From Tissierellia bacterium (GTDB taxonomy: Bacteria > Bacillota > Clostridia > Tissierellales > Peptoniphilaceae), in the NCBI GenBank assembly GCA_030537875.1, contig JAUNVC010000012.1, positions 1-41,035 on the forward strand: DNA of 41,035 nt. The letters run 5' to 3'. A program made the translations under genes and the position numbers. The notes under the pieces were generated by a model that saw nothing but the letters and a program-made list of their open reading frames with translations, searched no databases and was not told the origin of the DNA. Position 1 is the stretch's first letter. Every line of letters begins with the position of its first letter. This document shows, one piece after another, positions 16,516 to 25,294 of this stretch.

Positions 16516-17561
16516 TCTAAACCCCTTTCTTTCACATAAATTCTCTTTTCTTTCTTTTCTGTGACGCGGCCAATATAGGCAGGCGCGAAGGGTGCATTTT
16601 GTAAGTTTTCTAAAATTTTATGTCCCCTCTTCTCATCCACAGAAATAAGTAACCCTCCGGATGTTTCTGGATTGAATATCAAGTCATCCATATAATCCTT
16701 AAAATCGGATTCATATTTGTCTCTAAAGTATTTTTTATTGTCATATGCACCTTTTGGTACCAACCCCATCTTGGCAAAATCCGTGGCTGATTGCAACGCA
16801 GCAATCTCTTCCCCGTAAAGTTCGCAGGATAAATCTGCCCCCTCCATCATCTCAATGAGGTGACCTCCCAGTCCAAACCCTGTAATATCTGTTAATCCAT
16901 TGGCTCCTCCAGCTTTTTGTATGGCATCGAGACCAAAGGCATTGAGGGTAGACATGGTGGCAACCGCTTCTTCAATATCCGAAGCTTTTGCCAAATCGCC
17001 TTTGATGGCGGTGTTGATGATCCCCGTGCCAATGGGTTTTGTCATGAGAATGATATCTCCAACTTTTGCTCCCTTATTTGTTATCAATTCATCGGGTTTG
17101 CAAAATCCAATCACGCTCAATCCATACTTGGGTTCATCATCTTGGACCGTATGTCCTCCAACGACAAGGCAACCTGCCTCCACCATCTTGTCATATCCTC
17201 CTCTTAAAATATCTTTTAGAACTTGAGGTTCTAGGCAATTGGGAAAACAGACAATATTCATGGCCATGGTGGGACGCCCCCCCATAGCATAGACATCACT
17301 CAGCGAATTGCATGCAGCTATTTGTCCGAACGTGTAGGGATCATCCACAATGGGTGTGAAAAAATCCAAGGTACTGATTAAATACCTTCCATCTTTCAGA
17401 TCATACACCGCTGCATCATCGTTGGTTTCCAATCCAACCAGTAAGTTTTCTGGTTCTTTTTGTATCGCAAAATCACTCAAAACTTGAGCCAATACGTCGG
17501 GACCGACTTTCGCTGCTCATCCGCTGGTTTTTGCATATTGGGTTAGACGTACATCACTCAT
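16512..17561 (-). CDS. selD: Selenophosphate synthetase, itself a selenoprotein (Sec at residue 15)
   Basis: SelD makes selenophosphate from selenide and ATP. A simple frame would begin only at a TTG at 17492. In the same frame the coding sequence extends 23 codons further up, through one TGA (17519..17517), to ATG 17561, which has GGAGG 8 bases upstream. The N-terminus then reads MSDVRLTQYAKTSG-U-AAKVGP, so the TGA falls exactly at the catalytic Cys/Sec of SelD with the essential Lys three residues later (U15, K18). Downstream motifs are normal, including NDDAAVY, VGGHTVQDDEP and TDITGFGLGGH. The full product is 349 residues, the usual length. The ATG overlaps the comEA stop by eight bases. 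The presence of selA, selB and selC nearby supports reading TGA as Sec. Confidence 0.96.
17486..17519 (-). promoter_or_regulatory. Bacterial SECIS-like hairpin directing Sec insertion in selD
   Basis: Starting at the UGA, the mRNA can fold so that GAGC, which includes the last two bases of UGA, pairs with GCUC 26 bases later. The top is a 4-bp helix GUCG/CGAC closing a GUCC loop. The apical GGUC sequence is the same as in the E. coli fdhF SECIS loop, and it lies 13 bases after the UGA. Structure was drawn by hand only. Confidence 0.65.
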
Positions 17562-18120
17562 ATACCGTTCCTCCTATGGAAATTTTCCCTTTGAAACTCT
17601 CCAATCGTTTTTCACCAATACCATCCACATTCAAAAGATCTTGAAAATCAATGAATTCATGGGTTTCTCTGTATGCGATTATGGCACTAGCTAGTTTTTC
17701 ACCTACTTTAGGTAATTTCATCAACTCTTCCTTGGTTCCTAAATTTAAATCAACAATCAAATGCTCCTCGGAGACACTTTGAACTTTTTCTCCCACTTTG
17801 GGAATGTGTATTTTTTGACCATCCTTTATAAATTCTGCCAGATTAACCACATCCACATCGGCATCAATGGTAAAGCCACCGGCTGCCTCCACCACATCTT
17901 CGACCCTTGCGTCCTTCGGCATGGTATAGACACCACGGCGTTTTACTTCGCCAGTAATGTGGACTTTTATTCGATTCAATTCTTCTTTCTTTTCACCACT
18001 GTCTGACTGCTGATCCACCAAAGACAATAACTCATCTTTCTCTGTGCATCCCATTAGAAAAAAGTGACAATAAAAAAGAAGGAGACAAAGCAAAAAAGAA
18101 TATAATACCTTTCTTTTCAC
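17554..18120 (-). CDS. comEA: ComEA-like lipoprotein with SLBB and helix-hairpin-helix DNA-binding domains
   Basis: The 188-residue protein starts at GTG 18120, with GGAGG 7 bases upstream. It has a lipoprotein signal ending in the lipobox LMGC (Cys25), so it would be tethered outside the membrane by lipid rather than by the transmembrane helix usual for ComEA. Residues about 50-105 form an SLBB/Grxb-like domain (VHITGEVKRRGVYTMP). The last 60 residues hold the double helix-hairpin-helix that binds DNA (LPKVGEKLASAI and VDGIGEKRL). ComEA is the DNA receptor for natural transformation. No other com gene is near; instead it is the first gene of the selenocysteine operon and overlaps selD by eight bases. 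Confidence 0.9.
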   Translation of the reverse strand: MKRKVLYSFLLCLLLFYCHFFLMGCTEKDELLSLVDQQSDSGEKKEELNRIKVHITGEVKRRGVYTMPKDARVEDVVEAAGGFTIDADVDVVNLAEFIKDGQKIHIPKVGEKVQSVSEEHLIVDLNLGTKEELMKLPKVGEKLASAIIAYRETHEFIDFQDLLNVDGIGEKRLESFKGKISIGGTVYE

Positions 18121-18165
18121 CTTACCACCTCCAAATTATGAATTATTATCCATATTCTTATGAAC

Positions 18166-18194
18166 ATTTTACCATAGGATTTAATATTTTGCAA
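18166..18194 (-). promoter_or_regulatory. Promoter of the comEA-selD-selA-selB-RR-selC operon
   Basis: The minus strand carries TTGCAA (18194..18189), a 17-base spacer and TAAAAT (18171..18166), with TGG in front of the -10 box (extended -10). It lies about 45 bases upstream of the GTG start of comEA. It is divergent from the pabB pseudogene. Confidence 0.75.
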
Positions 18195-18246
18195 TGAAAA
18201 ACCATCCATCCCAAAGTAATTGTAAAAGAATACGCCTGTAAGAGAA

Positions 18247-19477
18247 GTGGAGAAGAAAGAAATTGAGATTAAAAAGGGAAATGGTAAGATAAGACTTAAC
18301 CAAAGGTTCTTTGACTATATGGATACAGAGTTGATGAAAAGAAAGACTAGCTTTAAAGATGACAAGTATGATGTTTTGCCCTTTTGCTTGGGATATATTG
18401 GGTATTTGGAATATGAAATGAAGGGAGAAACAGAGGGAGAATACGCTCACGAATCCCATCTTCCTGATGCTTTATTTCAATTTGTCGACCGTGCCTATAT
18501 TCTAGACCATCAAAAGAAGATTCTTTATGTCCTGTTCTATGAAGACGACGATCCTTCCATTCTCAAATCAATTACAAAGCGTCTACTATCAATGAGATCT
18601 ACCAGGACAAAAGCTTTTCCTCGTGGAGATATTCAAAATCTATATTTAGAACAAAATAAAGATGCGTACATGACCCAAATTAAAGCCTGTCAAGATTTAA
18701 TATCTCAGGGCAAATCTTATAGATCTGTCTTACCAATCGTCTATACATTGAAGGACCCATTGATCCCGAACCATATTATAAGGAGCTGAGAAAAGTTTCT
18801 CCAGCCCCCTATGCTGCTTTCCTTGATTTTGACGCTTTCCAAATCTGCAGTTCCTCCATGGAAAGATTCTTAAAAATTACAAAAGACCATATCGAAACCA
18901 AACCCATTAAAGGCACGCTCCCTAGAGGAAAGAATGAAGAGGAGGACAGAGAAAACATTGGTCTTTTAAAAGAAAATCCTCAATATTTTGCAAAGAATGT
19001 CATGATTGTTGACTTGTTAAGAAATCATTTGGGAAAGATATGTAAAGTCAATTCCGTTCAAGTTCCAAAGTATTTGAGCGTGGAAACCTTTTCTACTCTA
19101 CACCAACTGGTATCAACTGTTGTGGGCAAACGAAAATAAGGGATACCATTGATGAGCGTAATCAAAGCTACTTTCCCCGGCGGTTCTATGAACGGACCCC
19201 AAAGATTCGAACGATGTCCATCATTGATTCTTTAGAGAAATCACCTCGCAGAATTTATTCCGGTATCATTGGATATCTATCTCTTTATGACTGTGCTAAT
19301 TTTTCCATTGTCATCCGGACGACGGTCATTGAAAAAGACCAATCCGTCATCGGTGTCGGAGGTGCCATCATTGCCATGAGTAGTCAAGAAGAAGAGTATG
19401 ACGAAATACTACTCAAAGCCAAAGGATCTCTTCATGCGATGGAAAATTACATCGGCAAAAAACTCCATCTTAAATGA
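18247..19477 (+). pseudogene. pabB: Frameshifted and 5'-truncated chorismate-binding enzyme (pabB-like)
   Basis: The remains of aminodeoxychorismate synthase component I (or the related TrpE) are spread over three frames. Frame one ends around 18720, where GKSY should continue as ICLTNRLY but a base is missing. The next piece carries PIKGTLPRGKNEEED, VDLLRNHLGK (the usual RNDLG Asp is His) and LHQLVSTVVGK. It breaks near 19133 and again near 19157 (IRDTIDE, then VIKATFPGGSM), and a fourth shift near 19197 restores PKIRTMSIIDSLE to the C-terminus. The first 50 or so residues expected for the family, and a promoter, are also missing. The reading is by eye but the motif order is unmistakable. 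The gene is dead unless sequencing errors are responsible, which four separate shifts make unlikely. Confidence 0.9.
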
Positions 19478-19485
19478 ATAAAAAA

Positions 19486-19513
19486 ATTCTGAAGTCCATT
19501 CTTCAGAATTTTT
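19486..19513 (+). terminator. Bidirectional terminator between the pabB pseudogene and radA
   Basis: A 9-bp stem ATTCTGAAG/CTTCAGAAT with a 6-base loop is preceded by a run of A and followed by a run of T. It can serve both the plus-strand pseudogene and the minus-strand ctsR-to-radA operon. Confidence 0.85.
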
Positions 19514-19587
19514 ATTTTATCTTTTTTCAGGTTTTCATTGAAATCCATTGATACAATATACTGTCATACCCCCTTCAACACGGCATT

Positions 19588-20958
19588 CTATGGTCTCAAA
19601 TAGGTACGAATTGCCTGTTCTATTGTGTCAAAGGTCTTGACCGTTGCATGTTTGGTCTTCAATGGATTGTTCCTACTACTGATGGCGATTTCTTTAAATC
19701 CCAAGCGATCTGCCTCCGCTGCTTTGCTCTCGAGGCCCGGTACTTTTCGAACTTCACCCGTCAATGCCACATCTCCCAAAAACACAACTTCTTTATTCAT
19801 GGGAAGTCCATAGTAGGAGGAGGCAATGCTCATTACAATGGCAAAATTAAGGGAAGGATCGGTGGCTTTCAATCCTCCCACCGCTTTTAATACCACATTT
19901 CTATCAAATAATTTCAGTCCCATGGTATCTTCTAAAATACTAATCATAATGTTGAGCGTGTCCTTGCTGACCGATTCCGTAATTCTCGAAGGATAGGGTG
20001 TAAATGTTCTATTCATCAAACTTTCAACTTCAAGTAATATGGGCCTTGTCCCTTCTTTTATTACGCCCAGTGCCGATCCCTTGACGGCACCGTCTGGTCG
20101 CATGGTCATAAAGTATTCACTTGGATTGTTAATGGAAATGAGCCCTTTTTCTTCCATGTGGAAGAAACCCATTTCACCTGTGGAACCATACCGATTTTTG
20201 GTTGACAGCACAGAACGAAGCACCTCCCCTTTTTCTCCCTCAATATAAAGGACCGTATCCACCAAGTGTTCGATGCTCCGAAGACCTTTCAATTCATCAT
20301 CTTTATTCATTTGACCCACGATAAAGACAATCCGGGGTTTCGCGGGATCCTTTGCAAGCTCCACGCATTTGTAGGTACACTCTAAGGTCTGGGTGGGACT
20401 GCCTGCACGACTGGGCATATGTTCATCCAAAACAAAGGTTTGAATGGAGTCCACAATTAGAACATCAATGTCCAGAGCATCCACCCCATTCAACACTTGA
20501 TCAAAGGAGGTGGTTCCCAATACATAAAGAGTATCTTCGATGGATGGTAGGATGCGTTCTCCTCTCTTTCGTATTTGACTTTCGCTTTCCTCTCCTGACG
20601 CATACAAAACCTTGTATCCTTGCTTAGCCAGTGCATTGGATAGTTGGAGGAGCAAGGTACTTTTCCCAGCGCCAGGCCTAGCTGTTAAAATCGTCACACT
20701 GTCTCTGACAATACCGCCACCCATGACTCGATCCAATTCCTCAATGCCGGACAAAATCCGACTGCTATTTTGTCCTTCTACATCCAACAACCGACTCGGC
20801 ATAAGGGTGGTGGATCGACGAACTTTCGTTGATCCAACCACTTCTTCCATCACTTCTTGGAAGGTGGACCACTGTCCGCACATGGGACACTTCCCAAGAT
20901 ATCCCGGAGATTCATATTCACAATTACTGCATCGATATAGGTTCTTTTTCTTTGCCAT
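19588..20958 (-). CDS. radA: DNA repair protein RadA (Sms)
   Basis: RadA (456 residues) is the RecA-like helicase that promotes branch migration in recombination and repair. A four-cysteine zinc finger is at residues 10-27 (C10, C13, C24, C27). The Walker A ARPGAGKST is near 93-101. The RadA signature KNRFG reads KNRYG here, a conservative change. A Lon-protease-like C-terminal domain follows. The start ATG has AAGGAG just upstream, but it lies 35 bases inside the end of clpC in another frame, so the two genes share their ends. Position at the end of the ctsR operon is common in Firmicutes. Confidence 0.96.
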   Translation of the reverse strand: MAKKKNLYRCSNCEYESPGYLGKCPMCGQWSTFQEVMEEVVGSTKVRRSTTLMPSRLLDVEGQNSSRILSGIEELDRVMGGGIVRDSVTILTARPGAGKSTLLLQLSNALAKQGYKVLYASGEESESQIRKRGERILPSIEDTLYVLGTTSFDQVLNGVDALDIDVLIVDSIQTFVLDEHMPSRAGSPTQTLECTYKCVELAKDPAKPRIVFIVGQMNKDDELKGLRSIEHLVDTVLYIEGEKGEVLRSVLSTKNRYGSTGEMGFFHMEEKGLISINNPSEYFMTMRPDGAVKGSALGVIKEGTRPILLEVESLMNRTFTPYPSRITESVSKDTLNIMISILEDTMGLKLFDRNVVLKAVGGLKATDPSLNFAIVMSIASSYYGLPMNKEVVFLGDVALTGEVRKVPGLESKAAEADRLGFKEIAISSRNNPLKTKHATVKTFDTIEQAIRTYLRP

Positions 20959-23347
20959 GCTCTCCTTCTTTCGTAATGGTCACATCATCATCATAATCAA
21001 CAAGAAGAATGTCTCCTTCTGTTATGTCGCCATCTACAATCCTTTCACTTAAAGCATCTTCCAAAGACTTGGTCAGCGCCCTCTTAAGAGGTCTTGCACC
21101 ATAGAGCTCACTGAACCCGTCTTCCGCAATATGATCCACAAAAGCATCGGTAACGTGGATTTCGTACTTATCCTCTATGCGCTTCTGTATAGCTTCGATT
21201 TCTAGTTCTACAATTTTTCGAACATGTTCTTTATCTAGGGTGTGGAATACGACAACTTCATCTATTCTATTTAAAAATTCTGGACGGAACATATCTTTCA
21301 ATGCCTTATCCACTTTTTCTTTTAAAGCCTTCCTGTCTCCTTCTTCCTCCGTTCCAAATCCAAAGGTATTTTTCTTTTTCAAATCCTTGGTTCCCGCATT
21401 GGAGGTCATAATAACAACTGTATTTTTAAAATCAATTTCCTTTCCCTTACTGTCTGTGAGTCTTCCCTCTTCTAAAATTTGCAAGAGAATATTGAAAACA
21501 TCGGGATGGGCTTTTTCAATTTCATCAAAAAGTAAAACTTGATAGGGACGTCTGCGGACAATTTCTGTCAATTGACCCCCATCATCAAATCCCACATATC
21601 CCGGAGGACTTCCGATGAGTTTTGACACAGAGTGTTTTTCCATGTATTCACTCATATCGAGGACCGTCAGCTTATTTTCATCTCCAAATAGCTCATATCC
21701 AATTCGTTTGGCAAGATAGGTTTTTCCCACTCCGGTGGGACCAACAAATAAGAAACTTCCTATGGGCCTATTGGGATCTTTTAACCCTGCTCGGGATCTT
21801 TTGATAGCCCGATCAATCACTTCAATGGCCGTATCTTGTCCTATGACCTTACGTTTTAGGTTCCCAGCAAAATTTCTTAATTTTTCCAACTCCGTTGCCG
21901 TTAATTTGCTAACGGGAACGCCGCTCCATCGACTGACCACTTCTTCAATAGATGAAACACCGACAAGTTTATCTTTTTCTTCGCAATCCTCCTGGGGCTC
22001 TCCTTGCATATGGGTTTCTAAGATGCGCTCTTCATCGCGGAGTTTTGCGGCACGTAAAAAATCTTCCTCTGATATGGCCTGCATTTTCTTTTCTTGAATC
22101 GTTTCCAATTTTTCTTTTAGAATCCAAAGACTATTTTTCGTTTTGAGGGCCGCTCTTTTTTTACTCATGGCCTCATCCATAACATCAATGGCCTTATCCG
22201 GTAAAAAACGATCCTGAATATATCTGGCTGAAAGCTCCACCGCTTCTACCAATGCATCATCGGTTATCTTCATTCCGTGATGTTTCTCAAAACGTGGTCG
22301 TAATCCTCTCAGTATCTCAATTGTCGATTTTTTATCCGGTTCTTTGACTAAAATAGTTTGCAATCTTCTCTCCAAAGCGGAATCTTTTTCAATATATTTT
22401 CTATATTCATCAAGGGTGGTGGCTCCAATAATTTGGATATCTCCTCTTTGCAAATAAGGTTTTAAAATATTGGAGGCGTCTAAACTTCCTTCCGCTCCTC
22501 CTGCTCCTACAATATTGTGTAACTCATCAATAAAAAGAATAATAGAATCATCATTTTTTGCTGTTTGTAAAAGTTTCTTAATTCGATCTTCAAAATCCCC
22601 TCTATACTTGGTCCCGGCAACCAGGGCTGTCAGATCAACCATATAGACTTCCTTGTCCTGTAAATAATAGGGAACTTCTTCTTGAACAATACGCTGTGCA
22701 AAACCTTCTACGACTGCGGTCTTCCCGACACCCGGTTCACCTATAAGGGTGGGGTTATTCTTGGTGCGCCTAGATAAAATCTCGATCATACGATCGATTT
22801 CCTCATCTCTTCCGATTACGGGATCAAGTCGACCGGATTTTGCTCGCTGATTTAAATTGACGGTAAATTCTTCAAAAACATCTTCATTCGGTTCTCCGTC
22901 ATCATCATAATCAGATTCGTCACCGCTGGTCATATATTTTAAAAAGTCAGCCTTGTCAAAGTTCAAATGTTCCAACACAATCCCAATGACATCATAGGGA
23001 TCGCTTATAACACTTGTGGCCAAGACATCTACCGAAACTTCACTTTCTCCCAAAAGCGTTTTCTTGAGAAATACGTCCTTCATAACAATATTTCTAAATC
23101 CCGAAGTATGCCCTAGAATCTTCCCATCTGCCTTTTTACCTACAATGGCAATGAGAGCATTCAAAAATCTCTCATAGCTCAATCCAAATTGGGCTAGAAT
23201 GTTGGTAATTTTTAAGTCTCTTTTATTTAAAATGGCGAGCAAAATGTGCTCTGCTCCTACATATCCATGACCAAGAACCAAGGCTTCATGATTTGCTGCT
23301 TGCAATAGGGCACGGGCCAAGGGGTCAAAATTCGAATAGTCAAACAT
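20924..23347 (-). CDS. clpC: ATP-dependent Clp protease ATPase subunit ClpC
   Basis: ClpC (807 residues) is an AAA+ unfoldase that feeds proteins to ClpP. The N-domain (1-140) has two Clp repeats. The first AAA module has GEPGVGKT at 203-210. A middle region with a UVR-type motif ([14 protein letters not shown]) follows, and then the second AAA module with GPTGVGKT, Walker [12 protein letters not shown] and the sensor arginine region. In the N-domain the first repeat keeps GAEHILL with Glu33. The second repeat reads [13 protein letters not shown] with Asp107 where the phosphoarginine-binding Glu106 of Bacillus ClpC would be, and the rest of that repeat has drifted. The gene lies in the ctsR operon and overlaps radA. 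Confidence 0.96.
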   Translation of the reverse strand: MFDYSNFDPLARALLQAANHEALVLGHGYVGAEHILLAILNKRDLKITNILAQFGLSYERFLNALIAIVGKKADGKILGHTSGFRNIVMKDVFLKKTLLGESEVSVDVLATSVISDPYDVIGIVLEHLNFDKADFLKYMTSGDESDYDDDGEPNEDVFEEFTVNLNQRAKSGRLDPVIGRDEEIDRMIEILSRRTKNNPTLIGEPGVGKTAVVEGFAQRIVQEEVPYYLQDKEVYMVDLTALVAGTKYRGDFEDRIKKLLQTAKNDDSIILFIDELHNIVGAGGAEGSLDASNILKPYLQRGDIQIIGATTLDEYRKYIEKDSALERRLQTILVKEPDKKSTIEILRGLRPRFEKHHGMKITDDALVEAVELSARYIQDRFLPDKAIDVMDEAMSKKRAALKTKNSLWILKEKLETIQEKKMQAISEEDFLRAAKLRDEERILETHMQGEPQEDCEEKDKLVGVSSIEEVVSRWSGVPVSKLTATELEKLRNFAGNLKRKVIGQDTAIEVIDRAIKRSRAGLKDPNRPIGSFLFVGPTGVGKTYLAKRIGYELFGDENKLTVLDMSEYMEKHSVSKLIGSPPGYVGFDDGGQLTEIVRRRPYQVLLFDEIEKAHPDVFNILLQILEEGRLTDSKGKEIDFKNTVVIMTSNAGTKDLKKKNTFGFGTEEEGDRKALKEKVDKALKDMFRPEFLNRIDEVVVFHTLDKEHVRKIVELEIEAIQKRIEDKYEIHVTDAFVDHIAEDGFSELYGARPLKRALTKSLEDALSERIVDGDITEGDILLVDYDDDVTITKEGEHGKEKEPISMQ

Positions 23348-23364
23348 TTGTTACCTTCTCCTTC

Positions 23365-24315
23365 TCAATTCTCCATATACGTTTCTATGGATTGTTTATA
23401 AAAAGCCGGTACATCTTCAGCATGTATGGCCAATCTTTTTAAATGTTCTGGTTGTGTGCGTACAAGAATCTCTTTCATTTTATCATATCGGAAAGGAAGA
23501 ATGCCAACCTTTCCCGCCAAGGAAACATCATCTAGGGTACGAAGAAAATCGGGAAAATACACCCGATCCTTTATTTGATAGTCTCGTATATGTTCCTTTA
23601 AAAAAGAAAGAAAATCCGGGTTTTCTCGAAGAGAAGTTACCTCTGCCTCTTCCATCACCGTCAGTTCCTCAACCATGTTCTTTGCAAATCGAATGTCTTC
23701 TGCAATGTTTCCTTTGGATATGACCCGAACAATAAAAAATGCATTGGGGCGACTCACTTGATTAAATGGAAGCAACATCCCTCCAGTGTATTTCATTGTC
23801 TTTTGGGCTGCATTGACTACCTTATTCTGGCTCATGAGCGCCGGAATATGCACCATAGAATCGATCACCAATCCATTGCCACAGAGAGGAATACTAGAGC
23901 TCAAATATTGGAACGTGCGATCTCTTTGAAAAGGGAAAATCTCTTCCAGTTGGTCTGATATTTTCTTCACTCTTTCGTAAAGGGCTTCTACATCCCCCGT
24001 ATCCGTGGACATGCTTATGAGCATATGATCCATATCATTTAACATAAAAGTGATGGGTGGATCGGTTGCATACAAAATAGCAGGATCTTTTCCAACCGTC
24101 ACATCCATCGATAGGAGAAAATTTTCCTTCATATAATCCACTTCATCCATGGCATTTTTATAGGAGGGGATGTATCGTAACGGCAACTCTAATTTTGCAA
24201 TGCCATCCACCATATAATCCCTTAACATTTCTTTTTCTCCATCGGTTAACATGTCGGCATACTTATATCCATGAATATTTCGTAATAAATCCATACTATA
24301 ACCTGAAACTATCAT
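23365..24315 (-). CDS. mcsB: McsB homologue lacking the arginine-kinase catalytic motifs
   Basis: The 316-residue protein aligns with McsB protein-arginine kinase along its length and sits in the canonical place between mcsA and clpC, but its active site is gone. SSRIRLARN reads SGYSMDLLRN at 4-13, so the nucleotide-binding arginines are lost. LNEEDH reads LNDMDH (92-97), losing a catalytic acid. YLTSCPTNVGTG reads YLSSSIPLCGNG (137-148). The RGxYGEGS block and the C-terminal RDxxRA phosphoarginine motif cannot be found. Fold-marking pieces such as SMVHIPAL and the C-terminal TQPEHL remain. It also lacks the first ~25 residues of McsB. It overlaps mcsA by ATGA. I infer a pseudo-kinase that may act only as an adaptor. 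Confidence 0.85.
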   Translation of the reverse strand: MIVSGYSMDLLRNIHGYKYADMLTDGEKEMLRDYMVDGIAKLELPLRYIPSYKNAMDEVDYMKENFLLSMDVTVGKDPAILYATDPPITFMLNDMDHMLISMSTDTGDVEALYERVKKISDQLEEIFPFQRDRTFQYLSSSIPLCGNGLVIDSMVHIPALMSQNKVVNAAQKTMKYTGGMLLPFNQVSRPNAFFIVRVISKGNIAEDIRFAKNMVEELTVMEEAEVTSLRENPDFLSFLKEHIRDYQIKDRVYFPDFLRTLDDVSLAGKVGILPFRYDKMKEILVRTQPEHLKRLAIHAEDVPAFYKQSIETYMEN

Positions 24316-24725
24316 ATCATATTTCCTTCCAAGAGTCCTTTGATTTCCTCCGCCCTTTCATAATCCTCCGTCCGAATGGCAACTTCCAATTCTTTCCGTA
24401 ATTGCTCCATTCTCGCAATATCATTTCTGTCGGCGGAAGGCAGTAAGTTCTTCTTCTTCAATATCTTCAAAATCTCCTGTTTAAAAGTAGAATAACATAC
24501 TTGACATCCAACCACCATACTGGAACGTATCTCCTTCAGTGAGCGACCACATTTGGGGCAGACTTTATCCCCTTCCATGGTTGCATCTTCTGAAAGTTCG
24601 TCTAAATCTTTAAACAACTCAAACAAGTCCTCCGTGATCACCACTTGGACGTCCATCTTTGGGCCGCGATTTCGTTCGCTCTGATTGAAGTCATTGTTTT
24701 CTTCATACCAATACATATTATTCAT
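24312..24725 (-). CDS. mcsA: McsA-like UVR-domain protein with a single zinc finger
   Basis: McsA is the activator/adaptor of McsB and modulator of CtsR. This 137-residue version keeps one treble-clef zinc site, CPKCG at 56-60 and CQVC at 74-77, with the intervening GRSLKEIRSS typical of the second McsA finger. It also keeps a C-terminal UVR motif (LRKELEVAIRTEDYERAEEIKGL is the region, about residues 109-131). The N-terminal zinc finger of standard McsA is absent and replaced by a polar, acidic stretch, so it is shorter than the usual 170-180 residues. The start overlaps the end of ctsR. The change goes together with the loss of the McsB active site. Confidence 0.88.
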   Translation of the reverse strand: MNNMYWYEENNDFNQSERNRGPKMDVQVVITEDLFELFKDLDELSEDATMEGDKVCPKCGRSLKEIRSSMVVGCQVCYSTFKQEILKILKKKNLLPSADRNDIARMEQLRKELEVAIRTEDYERAEEIKGLLEGNMI

Positions 24726-25191
24726 TATAATCCCAATCCCTTGCTAATGCTAGTAGCATGTTTCGTAAAACGGAAGAACGGAGTCTATTTTTATCAATAC
24801 CTTTCACATCAAAACTTCGATCTTCCATGGCCGCTTTGAGCAATGCTCTCTCATTCTTTTTTATAAATCCATGAAGATATAAATGATCTATGATGGCATC
24901 GGCGCCGTGTAACGTTAAAGATGTTCCAATGGATTCATCCAGCATCTTAAGATGTTCTTCCTCCGAATCCATTTCCACCTTAACTATTTTAATATATCCT
25001 CCACCCCCACGTCTACTCTCTATATAATATCCCATACTTGGCTGAAACCGGGTTTCTAAAACATAATTGATCTGGGAAGGAGAACAGTTGAAGTTTCCGG
25101 CCAATTCATTTCTGCGCAACTCAAAAATTCCATCATTGTCTTCTAACATTTGTTTTAAAAATTCTTCAATAACCGTGCTTAGGGCTGCCAT
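24718..25191 (-). CDS. ctsR: Transcriptional regulator of class III heat-shock genes
   Basis: CtsR (157 residues) represses clp genes at normal temperature. The N-terminal winged helix is clear (ELRRNELAGNFNCSPSQINYVLETRF). The glycine-rich thermosensing wing RGGGGYI sits at 61-67, the feature that lets CtsR sense heat by itself. The C-terminal half is the dimer and McsB-contact domain. It is the first gene of ctsR-mcsA-mcsB-clpC-radA and has a likely CtsR site in its own leader, so autoregulation is expected. With McsB apparently inactive, relief of repression would depend on the intrinsic heat response or on adaptor action. Confidence 0.96.
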   Translation of the reverse strand: MAALSTVIEEFLKQMLEDNDGIFELRRNELAGNFNCSPSQINYVLETRFQPSMGYYIESRRGGGGYIKIVKVEMDSEEEHLKMLDESIGTSLTLHGADAIIDHLYLHGFIKKNERALLKAAMEDRSFDVKGIDKNRLRSSVLRNMLLALARDWDYNE

Positions 25192-25204
25192 AGTTCCTCC
25201 TGAC

Positions 25205-25221
25205 TTTGACTTTCTTTAACT
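25205..25221 (-). promoter_or_regulatory. CtsR operator upstream of ctsR
   Basis: The minus strand reads AGTTAAA-GAA-AGTCAAA, a near-perfect match to the CtsR direct repeat RGTCAAA-NAN-RGTCAAA with one mismatch in the first half. It lies 14-30 bases before the ctsR ATG. A possible promoter (TTGTTT, 18 bases, TATATA) sits directly upstream, so bound CtsR would cover the transcription start. Confidence 0.75.
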
Positions 25222-25266
25222 ATTATGTATATACCCTACCTTCATCATTTAAAACAAGGAAAAGAA

Positions 25267-25291
25267 AAAAAACCGGGGAAACCCCGGTTTT
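25267..25291 (-). terminator. Terminator of the EF-G-like gene
   Basis: A 9-bp stem AAACCGGGG/CCCCGGTTT with a 3-base loop is followed on the minus strand by a long T run. It starts 4 bases after the stop codon at 25295. Confidence 0.9.
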
Positions 25292-25294
25292 AAA

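Noticed and set aside
17492-17561. Reading selD as starting at TTG 17492 or as a pseudogene
   Set aside because: This would lose the catalytic residue; extension through TGA restores a complete family N-terminus and the Sec machinery is encoded beside it.
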